The notes under the pieces were generated by a model. The model was not told the DNA's origin. It saw only the letters and a program-made list of their open reading frames with translations, and did no database searches. From the NCBI RefSeq assembly GCF_014202315.1, contig NZ_JACHGN010000015.1, positions 124,001 to 188,000 of the forward strand: a stretch of DNA of 64,000 bases, given 5' to 3'. Origin of the DNA: Thermocatellispora tengchongensis. Its GTDB lineage: Bacteria > Actinomycetota > Actinomycetes > Streptosporangiales > Streptosporangiaceae. The number at the start of each line of letters is the position of its first letter. Position 1 is the stretch's first letter. The position numbers and the translations under genes are program-made. This document shows positions 26,211 to 35,542 of this stretch, piece after piece.

Positions 26211-28400
26211 ATGGAGACATCCGTGCCCACACATAGAAGACTCAGCCCGACCGCGCCCTGGGTCGAGGTCATCACGACGAAGAAGGACTGGGACGCCGCC
26301 GACCCGGCACTGCTCGTCGCGATGTTCACCCAGACGCTCCTCATCAGAACCTTCGAGGAATGCGTCCTGTCCCTCGCCTCCCAAGGACTGGTGCACGGCC
26401 CCGCCCACTCCAGCATCGGCCAGGAAGGCGGCGCCGTCGGCTCGGTGCTCAGACTCACCGCCCGCGACTACATCAACGGCTCACACCGCGGGCACCACCA
26501 GTTCCTCGCCAAGGCACTCGGCTACGTGGCACCCGGCGGCATCGACCCGAGGGCCCCTCTGCCCGACGCGGTGCGCACGGTGCTCTCCCGCAGCCTGTCG
26601 GAAATCTGCGGCCTCGCCGACGGGTTCTGCCGTGGGCGCGGTGGATCCATGCATCTGCAATGGCGCGAGGCCGGCGCCATGGGGACCAACGCCATCGTGG
26701 GCGGCGGCGTCCCCCAGGCCGCCGGATTCGCCTGGTCGGCCCGGCACGCCGGCACGGACGCGGTCTCCGTCACCTACTTCGGCGACGGCGCGGTCAACAT
26801 CGGCTCCGTCCTGGAGACCCTCAACCTCGCCGGTGCGTGGCGGCTCCCGCTGTGCTTCTTCATCGAGAACAACCAGTACGCGGTCTCCACACACGTCAAC
26901 GAGGTCACCGCCGAACCGCGGCTGTCCGCACGCGGGCCCGGCTTCAACATCCCCAGTTGGCGCGTCGATGGCATGGATCCCCTCGCCGTGTATCTGGCGA
27001 CCGGCGAAGCCGTCGCCCACATGCGCTCGGGCGGGGGGCCCACAGTCGTGGAGGCCGACGTCTACCGCTACTTCCACCAGAACGGCCCTTTCCCCGGGAG
27101 CGCGTTCGGCTATCGCAGCAAGGAAGAGGAGAAGAAGTGGCGGGAGCGGGACCCGATGGCGCTCATCACATCCCATCTGCTGCGCCGCGGCATCCTCGCC
27201 GAGGCGGAGGTGACCCGGTGCACGCAAGGCGCCAAGGCCGAGATGGACGCCATCGCAAGCGAACTCCTTGAGCCCGTGCCCGCAGGAAAGCCCGGCCAGC
27301 GGCGGATCAAGCAGCACCTGTGGCCGGACCCGGATTTCCGGGACGTGGGTGTCCGCGGAGACCTCAGCGAGTTCGACGGGGTACGGACCGCCGAGCTCAC
27401 CTCCTTCCCAGGGGAACTGGAGGAGCGCACCTTCATCGACGTGGTGGCCGAGGTCATGGGCCGGCGCATGGCCGAGGACGAGCGGATCGTCGTCCTTGGA
27501 GAGGACGTTCACCGTCTCAAGGGCGGCACGAACGGCGCCACCCGCGGCCTGGCCGAGGCGTTCCCCGATCGCGTACTCGGCACGCCCATCAGTGAGAACG
27601 CCTTCGCCGGCCTGGCCGGCGGCATCGCGATCGAGGGGCGTTACCGGCCGGTGGTGGAGTTCATGTACGCCGACTTCATGTGGGTCGCCGCCGACCAGTT
27701 GTTCAACCAGATCGGCAAGGCCCGGCACATGTTCGGCGGCAGCGGCGACGTCCCGCTCGTCCTGCGGACCAAGGTCGCCATGGGCACCGGATACGGCTCC
27801 CAGCACTCCATGGACCCGGCCGGAATCTTCGCCACCGCCCCCGGCTGGCGCATCGCCGCACCCTCCACGCCCTTCGACTACATCGGCCTGATGAACAGCG
27901 CACTACGCTGCAACGACCCCGTCGTCGTCCTGGAGCATGTGGACCTCTACCCGACCACGGGACAGGTCCCGGCCCACGACATGGACTTCTGCCTGCCCGT
28001 GGGAAAGGCCGCCGTCAGGCGGACGGGTTCCGGTCTCACCGTGCTGACCTACCTCGCCATGACGAACCATGTCCTGGAGGCCGTGGCACACACCGGCATC
28101 GACGCCGAGGTCATCGATCTGCGCTGGCTGGACCGGGCGAGCATCGACTGGGACACCATCGGCACGAGCATCCGCAAGACCAACAACGTCCTGATCGCCG
28201 AGCAGGGCGCACTCGGCACCTCCTACGGCGGCTGGCTGGCCGACGAGATCCAACGCCGCTTCTTCGACTGGCTCGACCAGCCCGTCCAGCGCGTCACCGG
28301 AGGCGAGGCCTCCCCCAGCATCAGCAAGGTCCTGGAGCGGGCCGCCATCGCCCAGACCGACGAGGTCATCGCAGAGCTCAAGAAGATCACCGGTCGCTGA
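26211..28400 (+). CDS. Fused E1 alpha-beta 2-oxoacid dehydrogenase
   Basis: A 729-residue thiamine-diphosphate enzyme joining E1alpha (residues 1-375) and E1beta (about 385-729) in one chain. The alpha part has the TPP motif GDGAVNIG to IENNQYAVS and the conserved GRGGSMH loop. The beta part opens with TFIDVVAEVMGRRM and has LGEDV and EGRYRPVVEFMYADF. It should decarboxylate a 2-oxoacid and pass the acyl group to the E2 encoded 32 bases downstream. ATG 26211 lacks a good ribosome binding site; GTG 26223 has GGAG upstream and is an alternative. Substrate (pyruvate, branched-chain or acetoin-like) is open. Confidence 0.88.
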   Translation: METSVPTHRRLSPTAPWVEVITTKKDWDAADPALLVAMFTQTLLIRTFEECVLSLASQGLVHGPAHSSIGQEGGAVGSVLRLTARDYINGSHRGHHQFLAKALGYVAPGGIDPRAPLPDAVRTVLSRSLSEICGLADGFCRGRGGSMHLQWREAGAMGTNAIVGGGVPQAAGFAWSARHAGTDAVSVTYFGDGAVNIGSVLETLNLAGAWRLPLCFFIENNQYAVSTHVNEVTAEPRLSARGPGFNIPSWRVDGMDPLAVYLATGEAVAHMRSGGGPTVVEADVYRYFHQNGPFPGSAFGYRSKEEEKKWRERDPMALITSHLLRRGILAEAEVTRCTQGAKAEMDAIASELLEPVPAGKPGQRRIKQHLWPDPDFRDVGVRGDLSEFDGVRTAELTSFPGELEERTFIDVVAEVMGRRMAEDERIVVLGEDVHRLKGGTNGATRGLAEAFPDRVLGTPISENAFAGLAGGIAIEGRYRPVVEFMYADFMWVAADQLFNQIGKARHMFGGSGDVPLVLRTKVAMGTGYGSQHSMDPAGIFATAPGWRIAAPSTPFDYIGLMNSALRCNDPVVVLEHVDLYPTTGQVPAHDMDFCLPVGKAAVRRTGSGLTVLTYLAMTNHVLEAVAHTGIDAEVIDLRWLDRASIDWDTIGTSIRKTNNVLIAEQGALGTSYGGWLADEIQRRFFDWLDQPVQRVTGGEASPSISKVLERAAIAQTDEVIAELKKITGR

Positions 28401-28432
28401 ACCGCCGACATCAACGCACCACGGAGGAAACC

Positions 28433-29710
28433 ATGGCCGAGCTGGTCCGCATGCCCGAGGTCGCGGCGGGTTCGACCGCAGCGGTCCTGTCCGACTGGCC
28501 CGTACCCGAGGGCGCCTCGTTCCACGCCGGCGACGCGATCATGACCGTCGAGACCGACAAGGCCGAGGTGGACGTCGAAGCCCACACGGACGGAACCCTC
28601 ATCAAGGCACTGGTCCCCAGCGGCACCGAGGTCGAAGTGGGCAGCCCGGTCGCGGTCATCGCCGCGCCGGGCGAGGATGTGGGCGACATCGCCGGCCTTC
28701 TCGCCGAACTCGGCGTCACCGAACCGGCGAAGGCCAGGGCCCCCGTCCGGCCGGAGGTTCCCGGGACGGAGCGGACCACCGAGACCGCCACCGCGGGCCG
28801 GATCCTCTCCAGCCCATTGGCGCGCCGCCTGGCCCGCGACGCGGGTATCGACATCGCCACCATCACCGGAACCGGGCCAGGAGGGCGGATCGTGCGCGAC
28901 GACGTCAACGCCGCGATCGCCGCCCGGACGACTCAGCCCACCACCGCCCCGCCGGCCCCGGCTCCAGCTCAGCCTGTGGCCCCCCGCTCCACGGCCGCGC
29001 CCCGTCCGGCCGCTTCCGAAGCCGGCACGGCGTACGAGGTGATCCCGCACTCGCGGATACGCCGCACCATCGCCGGCAGACTGGCGCAGAGCAAGCAGAA
29101 CGCCCCTCACTTCTACCTCAAAGGACAGGTCCGCGTCGGTGAACTTCTCGCCCTCCGCCAGCGGATCAACGCGGACGGCCGGGCGAAGATCTCTGTCAAC
29201 GACCTGCTCATCAAGGCCATCGCCATGGCACACGTCACAGTGCCCGAGATGAACGTGGTCTGGACGGCCGACGCGGTGCACCGCTTCCACACCGTGGACG
29301 TATCGGTCGCCATCGCCACCGACACCGGGCTGGTCACACCCGTGCTGCGCAGTGTCGAGACGCTGTCCCTGTCGGCCGTGTCCGCCCAGGTCCGCACCTT
29401 CACCGATCAGGCCCGCAACGGCACTTTGCGCCAAGGCGACCTGGAGGGAGGCTCGATCACCATCAGCAACCTCGGCATGTACGCCGTCGAAGAGTTCACC
29501 GCGATCATCAACCCGCCGCAGGCCGCCATCCTCGCCGTCGGCACGGCCACACGGATACCGGTCGTCACACAGGACGGCAGCCTGGAGGCGGCGGATGTGA
29601 TGACGCTGACCCTCTCCGTAGACCACCGCCCCGTGGACGGCGTACTGGCCGCACGGTGGTTCGCCGCCCTGCGCGAAAGCATCGAGAAACCGCTACGACT
29701 GATCGTCTGA
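28433..29710 (+). CDS. Dihydrolipoamide acyltransferase (E2)
   Basis: A 425-residue E2 core protein. The lipoyl domain (1-80) has the modified lysine K43 in ETDKAEVDV. A Pro/Ala-rich linker leads to a peripheral-subunit-binding domain (SPLARRLARDAGIDIATITGTGPGGRIVRDDV). After a second linker comes the catalytic domain with H398 and D402 in DHRPVDG. ATG 28433 follows ACGGAGG. It forms an operon with the fused E1. No E3 (lipoamide dehydrogenase) gene is present in the window, so the complex must borrow one. Confidence 0.92.
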   Translation: MAELVRMPEVAAGSTAAVLSDWPVPEGASFHAGDAIMTVETDKAEVDVEAHTDGTLIKALVPSGTEVEVGSPVAVIAAPGEDVGDIAGLLAELGVTEPAKARAPVRPEVPGTERTTETATAGRILSSPLARRLARDAGIDIATITGTGPGGRIVRDDVNAAIAARTTQPTTAPPAPAPAQPVAPRSTAAPRPAASEAGTAYEVIPHSRIRRTIAGRLAQSKQNAPHFYLKGQVRVGELLALRQRINADGRAKISVNDLLIKAIAMAHVTVPEMNVVWTADAVHRFHTVDVSVAIATDTGLVTPVLRSVETLSLSAVSAQVRTFTDQARNGTLRQGDLEGGSITISNLGMYAVEEFTAIINPPQAAILAVGTATRIPVVTQDGSLEAADVMTLTLSVDHRPVDGVLAARWFAALRESIEKPLRLIV

Positions 29711-29756
29711 ACTCACGGTTCATTGCCGTAGGGCACGGCCGTCCCGGGCGAGCCGT

Positions 29757-29797
29757 ACGGCGATCCGCGCGTATCCCACGTACGGGCGGATCGCCGT
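29757..29797. terminator. Twelve-base-stem hairpin after the E2 gene
   Basis: ACGGCGATCCGC (29757-29768) pairs perfectly with GCGGATCGCCGT (29786-29797) around a 17-base loop, 46 bases past the E2 stop and facing the convergent DUF4386 gene. It is a good candidate terminator for both directions. Confidence 0.7.
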
Positions 29798-29851
29798 GGT
29801 CGATCCGGGGCCGGGCCTCTGGGCCCCAGCAGGACCGCCCGCCGGACGCTG

Positions 29852-30565
29852 TCAGCGATGCCGGTGGGCCGTGCCGGCGGGAGCGGGGCCGGTCACGGCG
29901 ACGCGACGGCCCTTGGCCAGAAGCCAGACCATGAGGGCGACCTCGCCCACGAAGGTGAACACGGCCGCTTCGAGCGCGTAGCCCGGCACGAGGAACGTGC
30001 CGAGGCTGTCCACGAGATACCCGAGCCCGGCGAAGGCGACGAGGACGCCCAGGAGCCTGGGCACGTAGCCCGAGATATAGGCGAGGTATCCCAGCAGCGC
30101 CAGGTGGAGGCCGAAGAGGGTGAGCCCGGCGTCCCAGATGTCATGGAAGGCGGTGATCTTCAGCAGCGCCTCGGCGGGCGCCTGGGGGTGCCCGGCGGCG
30201 CCGAGAAGGGCCGGCACCCCGGCGAGCTGGGCGATCGCGACGGCGAACACGGCCGCGTACACCGCGCGGAGCCACGCCGTGAGCGTGGCGAGACCCTCGT
30301 GCGCGGGCCGGAAGAAGACCATGAGGGCCCAGGCCGCGACCACATCCAGGATGGCGACCAGGAGGAGGCCGGCCACGCCGAGGCGGAACAGCCCCTCCGA
30401 GGCTCGGATGTCGCGTGCCGTCTGCTCCGCGTCGCCCGCGGTGACGAGGTTCTCCACGACGCCGAAGTTGGCCAGGCCCGCCAGGACGGCCATGCCCAAG
30501 AGGGCGAGCCCTGCGACCAGGGCGGCCCCGTGTATGGGCCGATGCGGTGTCTCCGTGGTGGTCAT
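29852..30565 (-). CDS. DUF4386-domain membrane protein
   Basis: A 237-residue protein with about six hydrophobic segments and the typical DUF4386 pattern: a first helix followed by FGVVENLV, a conserved ASEGLFRLGVAGLLL loop, and FHDIWDAGLTLFGLHLALLGYL in the middle. Function of the family is unknown. The ATG follows GGGAGAG. The leader carries three 18-base direct repeats, so expression is probably controlled by a dedicated regulator not encoded next to it. Confidence 0.82.
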   Translation of the reverse strand: MTTTETPHRPIHGAALVAGLALLGMAVLAGLANFGVVENLVTAGDAEQTARDIRASEGLFRLGVAGLLLVAILDVVAAWALMVFFRPAHEGLATLTAWLRAVYAAVFAVAIAQLAGVPALLGAAGHPQAPAEALLKITAFHDIWDAGLTLFGLHLALLGYLAYISGYVPRLLGVLVAFAGLGYLVDSLGTFLVPGYALEAAVFTFVGEVALMVWLLAKGRRVAVTGPAPAGTAHRHR

Positions 30566-30585
30566 GCTCTCTCCCGGCAGGTCCG

Positions 30586-30650
30586 ATGTACAGAATCTTT
30601 GACACCGTTCAATGTAATGACTCTTTGACCTTATGTCCAGAATTTTTTAC
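30586..30650. repeat. Three 18-base direct repeats between divergent genes
   Basis: Units begin at 30586 (ATGTACAGAATCTTTGAC), 30612 (ATGTAATGACTCTTTGAC) and 30633 (ATGTCCAGAATTTTTTAC). They share ATGT, a central GAnT and a terminal TTTnAC, with start-to-start steps of 26 and 21 bases. The block is AT-rich against its surroundings and overlaps the presumed promoters of both flanking genes. Confidence 0.6.
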
Positions 30651-30653
30651 ATC
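30625..30653 (+). promoter_or_regulatory. Candidate promoter TTGACC-17-TACATC
   Basis: A -35 TTGACC (30625-30630) and -10 TACATC (30648-30653) are spaced by exactly 17 bases upstream of the plus-strand membrane protein gene. Both elements fall within the direct repeats. Confidence 0.4.
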
Positions 30654-30788
30654 GACAGCCGGAGCGTCAGGCGTTGCGGTAGCGGAGGACCACGAGGACC
30701 CCGGCGGGTGGTCGTCGGGGCCGGCGGAGAGGGCGACCGGAGGCGGGGGGCACGGGGACTACCTCCGCCAGTGCCGGAGGGCCTGCCC

Positions 30789-31427
30789 GTGATGCGGGTC
30801 CACGAGACGACCGAGCTCGTCGATGGCCAAGAGGTCGTACCGCCCGGCAAGGGCACGGCTACGCCTGGAAGGAGCCTGACGCTGGACCACACCGAGCGCC
30901 TCATCGGCTACGCCGTACCGCTCGGGATCATCGCCGTCCCCTGGGTGATCGCGCTGTCGCTGGTATGGCGCAGAGCCGGCGGCATCACCGGCGAGGACCT
31001 CGCCCGGCTCATCCGCGCCGCGGCGAGCACCCTGCCGGAGGAACGACGCCACTGGGGCGAGGCGATGGCCGCGGAACTGCCCCGGGTCACGGGGCGACGG
31101 GCTCGCCTGTGGTTCACCCTGGGGTGCGTGCGCGCGCTCCTCGCCGCGCACCGCCTCCAGCGCCTGCCCGGCACCATCGTCTCCCTGTCAGGAGGCCGTC
31201 GTACCACCCTGGTGGGCGCGGCCGCCTCCGTGACGATCGCGGCCGCGATGCTCGCCGCGCCGTACCTCGGCGACACCGGCTCGCCGAGCGGCGGCCTGGG
31301 CCGCCCCGTGCTCGCCGCACTGCTCGTCTTGGCGCTCGCGTCCCTGACCAGCGCCTTGCCGCGCCGCCGCGTGCCCTCGCGCACGATCCAGCCCTTCGGC
31401 GATCCGTTTACGGGCCGGGCGCGGTGA
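30789..31427 (+). CDS. Hypothetical membrane protein
   Basis: A 212-residue protein. A helix near residue 40 (GYAVPLGIIAVPWVIALSLVW) is followed by a soluble stretch, ERRHWGEAMAAELPRVTGRRARLWFTLGCVRALL. This resembles a short motif seen in many uncharacterised actinobacterial membrane proteins, where a W-x-x-A-M-x-A-E-L block precedes a G-R-x-A-R helix. Two further helices follow. The GTG start is chosen from GGAGG eight bases upstream. Its end overlaps the convergent response-regulator gene by 20 bases. Function unknown. Confidence 0.65.
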   Translation: MMRVHETTELVDGQEVVPPGKGTATPGRSLTLDHTERLIGYAVPLGIIAVPWVIALSLVWRRAGGITGEDLARLIRAAASTLPEERRHWGEAMAAELPRVTGRRARLWFTLGCVRALLAAHRLQRLPGTIVSLSGGRRTTLVGAAASVTIAAAMLAAPYLGDTGSPSGGLGRPVLAALLVLALASLTSALPRRRVPSRTIQPFGDPFTGRAR

Positions 31428-32073
31428 CCAGGCCCGACTCGTAGGCGAAGACCACGAGCTGCGCCCGGTCGCGGGCCCCGAGTTTGGTCATCGCCCGCGC
31501 CACATGGGTCTTGGCCGTCGCGGGGCTGATGAACAGCCTGCGCGCGATCTCGGTGTTCGTCAGCCCCGTCCCCACCAGCGCGACCACCTCGCGCTCCCGC
31601 TCGGTCAGCGTGTCCAGCCTGGCCCGATGCCCGGCGGGGCGGGGCGGCCGGGCGGCGAACTGGGCGATGAGGCGCCGGGTCACGCGTGGGGCGAGCAGCG
31701 CCTCGCCCGCGGCGGCGGTGCGGATGGCCCGGCGCAGGTCGTCGGGGTCGAGGTCCTTCAGCAGGAACCCGCTGGCCCCCGCGCGCAGCGCCGCGTAGAT
31801 GTAGTCGTCGAGCTCGTAGGTCGTGATGATCACGACCTTGGTGCCGCTCAGCCCGGGGTCGCCGCAGACGCGCTCGGTGGCGGCGAGGCCGTCCAGGCGC
31901 GGCATCCGCACGTCCAGCAGCGCCACGTCGGGCCGGGTGCGGCGGATCAGCGACACGGCCTCCTCGCCGTCGGCGGCCTCGCCCACCACCTCGATGTCGT
32001 CGGCCCGGTCGAGCATCGCCCGGAACCCCTCGCGCACCAGCGCCTGGTCGTCGGCCACCACAACCCGGATCAC
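31408..32073 (-). CDS. NarL/LuxR-family response regulator
   Basis: A 221-residue regulator. The receiver domain has acidic D8-D9, phosphoacceptor D54 (LLDVRMP) and Lys in FLLKD. The C-terminal LuxR helix-turn-helix reads LTEREREVVALVGTGLTNTEIARRLFISPATAKTHVARAM. The GTG start overlaps the stop of the kinase gene (GTGA), giving a fixed kinase-regulator pair. The pair follows an ABC exporter, which it probably controls. Confidence 0.92.
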   Translation of the reverse strand: MIRVVVADDQALVREGFRAMLDRADDIEVVGEAADGEEAVSLIRRTRPDVALLDVRMPRLDGLAATERVCGDPGLSGTKVVIITTYELDDYIYAALRAGASGFLLKDLDPDDLRRAIRTAAAGEALLAPRVTRRLIAQFAARPPRPAGHRARLDTLTEREREVVALVGTGLTNTEIARRLFISPATAKTHVARAMTKLGARDRAQLVVFAYESGLVTAPGP

Positions 32074-33263
32074 CACCCGTCCTCCATCGGCAGCTCTGCG
32101 CGAACGTGGAAACCGGCGCCGGGGCGGGGGCCCGCGGTGAGCGTGCCGCCCACGCTCGCGGCCCGCTCGCGCATCCCCCGCAGCCCGAACCCGGCCGGGT
32201 GGGGGTCCGGCTCGCCGTCGTGCCCGGCGCCGCCGTCGTCGGTGACGTCCACGACCACCCCACCGCCCGCGACGCGGACGTCCACCCACGCCTGCCGGGC
32301 GCCGGAGTGCTTGAGCACGTTGGTCAGGGCCTCCTGCACGATGCGGTACGCGGTGAGCTGCAGCAGCGGCGGCACCTCCGCCGCGTCGGGCGGGGCGGTC
32401 AGGTGGACGCGCAGACCGGCCTCGCGCGCCTGCCCGGCCAGCCGGGCGAGCTGCCCGAACCCGGGCTGCGGGTCCAGCGCGGCGACCGGGCGGCCCGCGG
32501 GGACGGGCGGGGCGGCCAGCGGATCGTCGGGGGCGCCGGGGACGTCGCCGCGCAGCAGCTCCAGGGCCGCGCGCACCTGCGGCCTGGCCTGCTTGGCCGC
32601 AGCCCGCACGGCGGCCATCGCGGAGCGGGCCTGCTCCGGATCGCTGTCGAGGGCATCGAGCGCGAGGCCGCTCTGGATGGAGATCGTGGTGATGGTGTGG
32701 GCGAGCACGTCGTGCACCTCGCGGGCCACGGCGATGCGCTCTGCGGCCAGGCGCCTGGCCGCCTCGGTGCGGGCGTGCTCCAGGCGCGCGTCTGCGGCGA
32801 GCCGGCGCGACCGCGCCGCGGCGCCCAGCACCACCATCCACGCCATCGCGGCGCTGGGGCCGAGGACCGGGAAGGAGGTCCACGCCATCGGGCCGGGCGG
32901 AAGGGTGGGGATGACCGACGCCGCCCCGACCACGGCCATGCCGGTCGCCAGGGACCAGGAGGACCGGCCGTACGCGGTGATCGAGTAGCAGACCGCGAAG
33001 AGGGGAAGGGCCGGCGCCAGGCCCGGATACCCGGCCGCGTTGTAGACGTAGGCGGCCAGCAGCCCGCCGAGCGCCGCCGCGACCGGGGCCCGGCGGCGTA
33101 CCAGCAGCGGGGCGGTCGCGGTGAGGGCGAGCAGGCAGGCCCAGACGGCGGGCGGGTGCGGGCGCGCGGTGACGACGAGCTCGGCCGCGAGGCCGGCCAG
33201 GGTGACCGCGCCGACGGCGACGGTCAGCGCCGCGTCGGCCCAGGACTCACGCCACGCCCTCAC
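32070..33263 (-). CDS. DesK-type sensor histidine kinase
   Basis: A sensor kinase of about 397 residues. Five or so hydrophobic segments make up the N-terminal sensor. The dimerisation helix has phospho-His H184 in AREVHDVLAHTITTIS (HisKA_3 type), and the ATPase domain has IVQEALTNVLKHSGA (N box) and GFGLRGMRERAASVGG (G box). I start at GTG 33263 because it precedes the first helix; the frame stays open further upstream. It is encoded after the ABC permease. Confidence 0.88.
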   Translation of the reverse strand: MRAWRESWADAALTVAVGAVTLAGLAAELVVTARPHPPAVWACLLALTATAPLLVRRRAPVAAALGGLLAAYVYNAAGYPGLAPALPLFAVCYSITAYGRSSWSLATGMAVVGAASVIPTLPPGPMAWTSFPVLGPSAAMAWMVVLGAAARSRRLAADARLEHARTEAARRLAAERIAVAREVHDVLAHTITTISIQSGLALDALDSDPEQARSAMAAVRAAAKQARPQVRAALELLRGDVPGAPDDPLAAPPVPAGRPVAALDPQPGFGQLARLAGQAREAGLRVHLTAPPDAAEVPPLLQLTAYRIVQEALTNVLKHSGARQAWVDVRVAGGGVVVDVTDDGGAGHDGEPDPHPAGFGLRGMRERAASVGGTLTAGPRPGAGFHVRAELPMEDGW

Positions 33264-33343
33264 GCGCGCAGCATAAGCGCGGACGGGCCCCGCGGACCAT
33301 GGTCCGCGGGGCCTTGCGGCATCCGGGAGCATCGGGACCGCCG

Positions 33344-34084
33344 TCAGCGGGCCGCGGCCGGGCGCGGCGCGAAGCGCGGCCTGCGGTAGGCGAGCAGGGC
33401 GATGACCCCGAGCCCGACCGTCCAGGCCGCCAGGACGCCGATGCTCGGCCACAGCGCGGGCGACGGCCCCGCCACCTGCCAGCCCAGCTCGGCCAGCCGG
33501 TTGGAGGGCAGCCATCCCGACACCTCGCGGAAGGACTCCGGGAGCTGGGCGGGCGGTATCCACAGGCCCCCCACGGCCGAGGTCACCATGTACAGGCCGT
33601 AGCAGACCACGTAGGACGCGTCGGCGTTGACCGCGTACCCGACGGCCACGCCGAGGGCGGCGAACGGCGCGGTGCCCAGCCACATCGCGCCCACGAGCGC
33701 CGCCCACTGGCCCGGGTCGAGCCGCACCCCCTTGACCAGCACGGCGACGAGGCAGACGGCGAGGATGGCCGGAAGCGCGCTGGCCAGGCCCGCCAGCAGC
33801 TTGGCGGTGAAGACCTGCCAGGCCGGCACGGGCATGGCGCGAAGCTGGGTGAGCCAGCCGAGCTCGCGCTCCTGCGCGATGCGCGGCCCGGTCGTGGACA
33901 GCACCGCCCAGATCGCCCCGTACGCGGCCATGGCCACCATGAGGTTCACCGGGACGTTCGGGCCCTGCCCGAACAGGGTGGCGAACAGCAGGTAGAAGCC
34001 GATCGGAGTGGCCACGGCGAGGGCCAGGTAGCGGGGGTCGCGCACGGCGCGGACGATCTCCAGCCGGATCAGGTACGTGTTCAT
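33344..34084 (-). CDS. ABC-2 type transporter permease
   Basis: A 246-residue membrane protein with six hydrophobic segments and the ABC-2 pattern (cytoplasmic start MNTYLIRLEIVRAVRDPRYL, then RELGWLTQLRAMPVPAWQVFTAKLLAG). It should form the channel for the ATPase encoded upstream, whose stop overlaps its ATG. Drug or lipid export is the usual role of such pairs next to DesK/DesR genes; the substrate is unknown. Confidence 0.88.
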   Translation of the reverse strand: MNTYLIRLEIVRAVRDPRYLALAVATPIGFYLLFATLFGQGPNVPVNLMVAMAAYGAIWAVLSTTGPRIAQERELGWLTQLRAMPVPAWQVFTAKLLAGLASALPAILAVCLVAVLVKGVRLDPGQWAALVGAMWLGTAPFAALGVAVGYAVNADASYVVCYGLYMVTSAVGGLWIPPAQLPESFREVSGWLPSNRLAELGWQVAGPSPALWPSIGVLAAWTVGLGVIALLAYRRPRFAPRPAAAR

Positions 34085-34974
34085 GCCTCCGCCTCCCGGG
34101 TCAGCATCAGGAAGGATTCGTCCAGGCTCGCGGGGCTCACCCGAAGGTCCCGCCAGTCCGGCACGGCCCCTGCGGCCAGCGCCCGCACGGTCGCGTCGCA
34201 GTCGGCGGTGCGCAGGGTCACCCGCTCGCCGTCCACGCTCACGCCGGTGACCCCGGGCAGGCCGGCCAGGCCGGTGTCGTCGCCGTGCGGCCCGGACACG
34301 GTGAAGACCACGGTGCCGCCTCCGGCCATCCGCCGGATCTCGGCGGGCGTCCCGGCGGCGACGACCCTGCCGCCCGCCATCACCACGACGCGGCCGGCGT
34401 TCTCGTCCACCTCGTCCAGGTAGTGGGTGGCGAACAGGACGCTGCGGCCGGTGGCCGCGTAGGCCCGCATCGCCTGCCAGAACTCCACCCGCGCCTTGAC
34501 GTCGAGCGCCCGGGTGGGCTCGTCCAGCACGAGCACGTCGGGATCGGACACGATGGCCACGGCGAAGCGCAGCCGCTGCGCCTGCCCGCCGGAGAGCCGG
34601 TCCACGCGACGCCCGGCCAGCGGGGAGAGCCCCGCGAGGTCCAGTGCCCGCGCCGTCGGCAGCGGCGCCGGGTAGCAGCGCCCCGCCAGCTCCACCAGCT
34701 CGCCCACCCGGACGGCGGGCATCATGCCGGTGTCCTGCAACATGGCCGCGATCCGCCCCTCGGCGACCGCCGCGCCCGGCTCCCGGCCGCAGACGAGCAC
34801 CCGTCCCGCGTCCGGCGCGATGAGGCCGAGCAGCATGCCGATGGTGGTCGACTTGCCCGCCCCGTTGTGCCCGAGGAGGGCCACGGTCTCGCCCCGGCGA
34901 ACCTCCAGGGAGACCTGCTGGACGGCGCGCACCGCGCCGTAGCTCTTGCTTGCCACGCACACGCTGATTGACAT
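34081..34974 (-). CDS. ABC exporter ATPase
   Basis: A 297-residue ATPase with Walker A GHNGAGKST, Q-loop near AAMLQDTGM, signature LSGGQAQRLRF and Walker B VLVLDEPT. A C-terminal extension of about 80 residues is typical of drug-exporting DrrA-like ATPases. The ATG at 34974 is the natural family start. It is first in the minus-strand operon ATPase-permease-kinase-regulator. Confidence 0.9.
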   Translation of the reverse strand: MSISVCVASKSYGAVRAVQQVSLEVRRGETVALLGHNGAGKSTTIGMLLGLIAPDAGRVLVCGREPGAAVAEGRIAAMLQDTGMMPAVRVGELVELAGRCYPAPLPTARALDLAGLSPLAGRRVDRLSGGQAQRLRFAVAIVSDPDVLVLDEPTRALDVKARVEFWQAMRAYAATGRSVLFATHYLDEVDENAGRVVVMAGGRVVAAGTPAEIRRMAGGGTVVFTVSGPHGDDTGLAGLPGVTGVSVDGERVTLRTADCDATVRALAAGAVPDWRDLRVSPASLDESFLMLTREAEA

Positions 34975-35542
34975 GCACCGAGCATCCGCCGCCGACCCCG
35001 CCCCGGTCGTCAGCCGCCGATGGTGTCCCGTGTACTCCGATCGTGGTACGCCGACGCCCGGGGCGCGCGGAGGCGGGAGCTCCGCGGCAGGCGGAAACGA
35101 ACATCGTCGGGCTGGTCCAGGCACCGATCAGCAGCGGCGCCTGGTAGGCCGCCGCGCGCTCCCAGGGGCCGGCCAGAATCACACACGCCGGACGACCTGC
35201 GGTTGATGCCCACCGCAGCAGCCTGCGCGCGGCCTCGTCGTCGGACGGCGTGCCGTCCATCATGTCCCGCAGGATCGCGGAGCGAGCATGTGGTCGCCTG
35301 CATGGCGCTGCCCCATTCCCTCGTGAGGGACGCCCACCGAAGATCGCGCCGCTCGCGATCGGCATGCCGTCACCGGCACGGGCCCCTTCTCGATCGCGAT
35401 GCCGGCGCTCGTGAGCTGGATGCTCACCCCTTCGGGTTCCGCGGCATGTCCTGGTCCGACGTGGCCTGGACGCTCCTGGCGGCGGGGATCGCACCGGCGG
35501 GGGGCGCTGCTCGCCGCGACGGTGCCGGTTCTCGATCCCCGG
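34975..35542. other. Gene-poor stretch
   Basis: I see no recognisable gene. A minus-strand frame ending near 35010 contains a stretch with good codon bias (PACVILAGPWERAAAYQAPLL, about 35130-35200) but no domain I know and no clear start; it may be a gene remnant. The part next to 34974 should hold the exporter promoter. Confidence 0.4.

Noticed and set aside
26641-26650. Exact copy of operator GTGGATCCAT inside the fused E1 gene
   Set aside because: It encodes the conserved GGSMH loop of E1alpha subunits, so protein constraint explains it; it lies 430 bases into the gene.
32106-33389. Long plus-strand open frame opposite the histidine kinase
   Set aside because: Antisense shadow with Gly/Arg/His-rich low-complexity translation.
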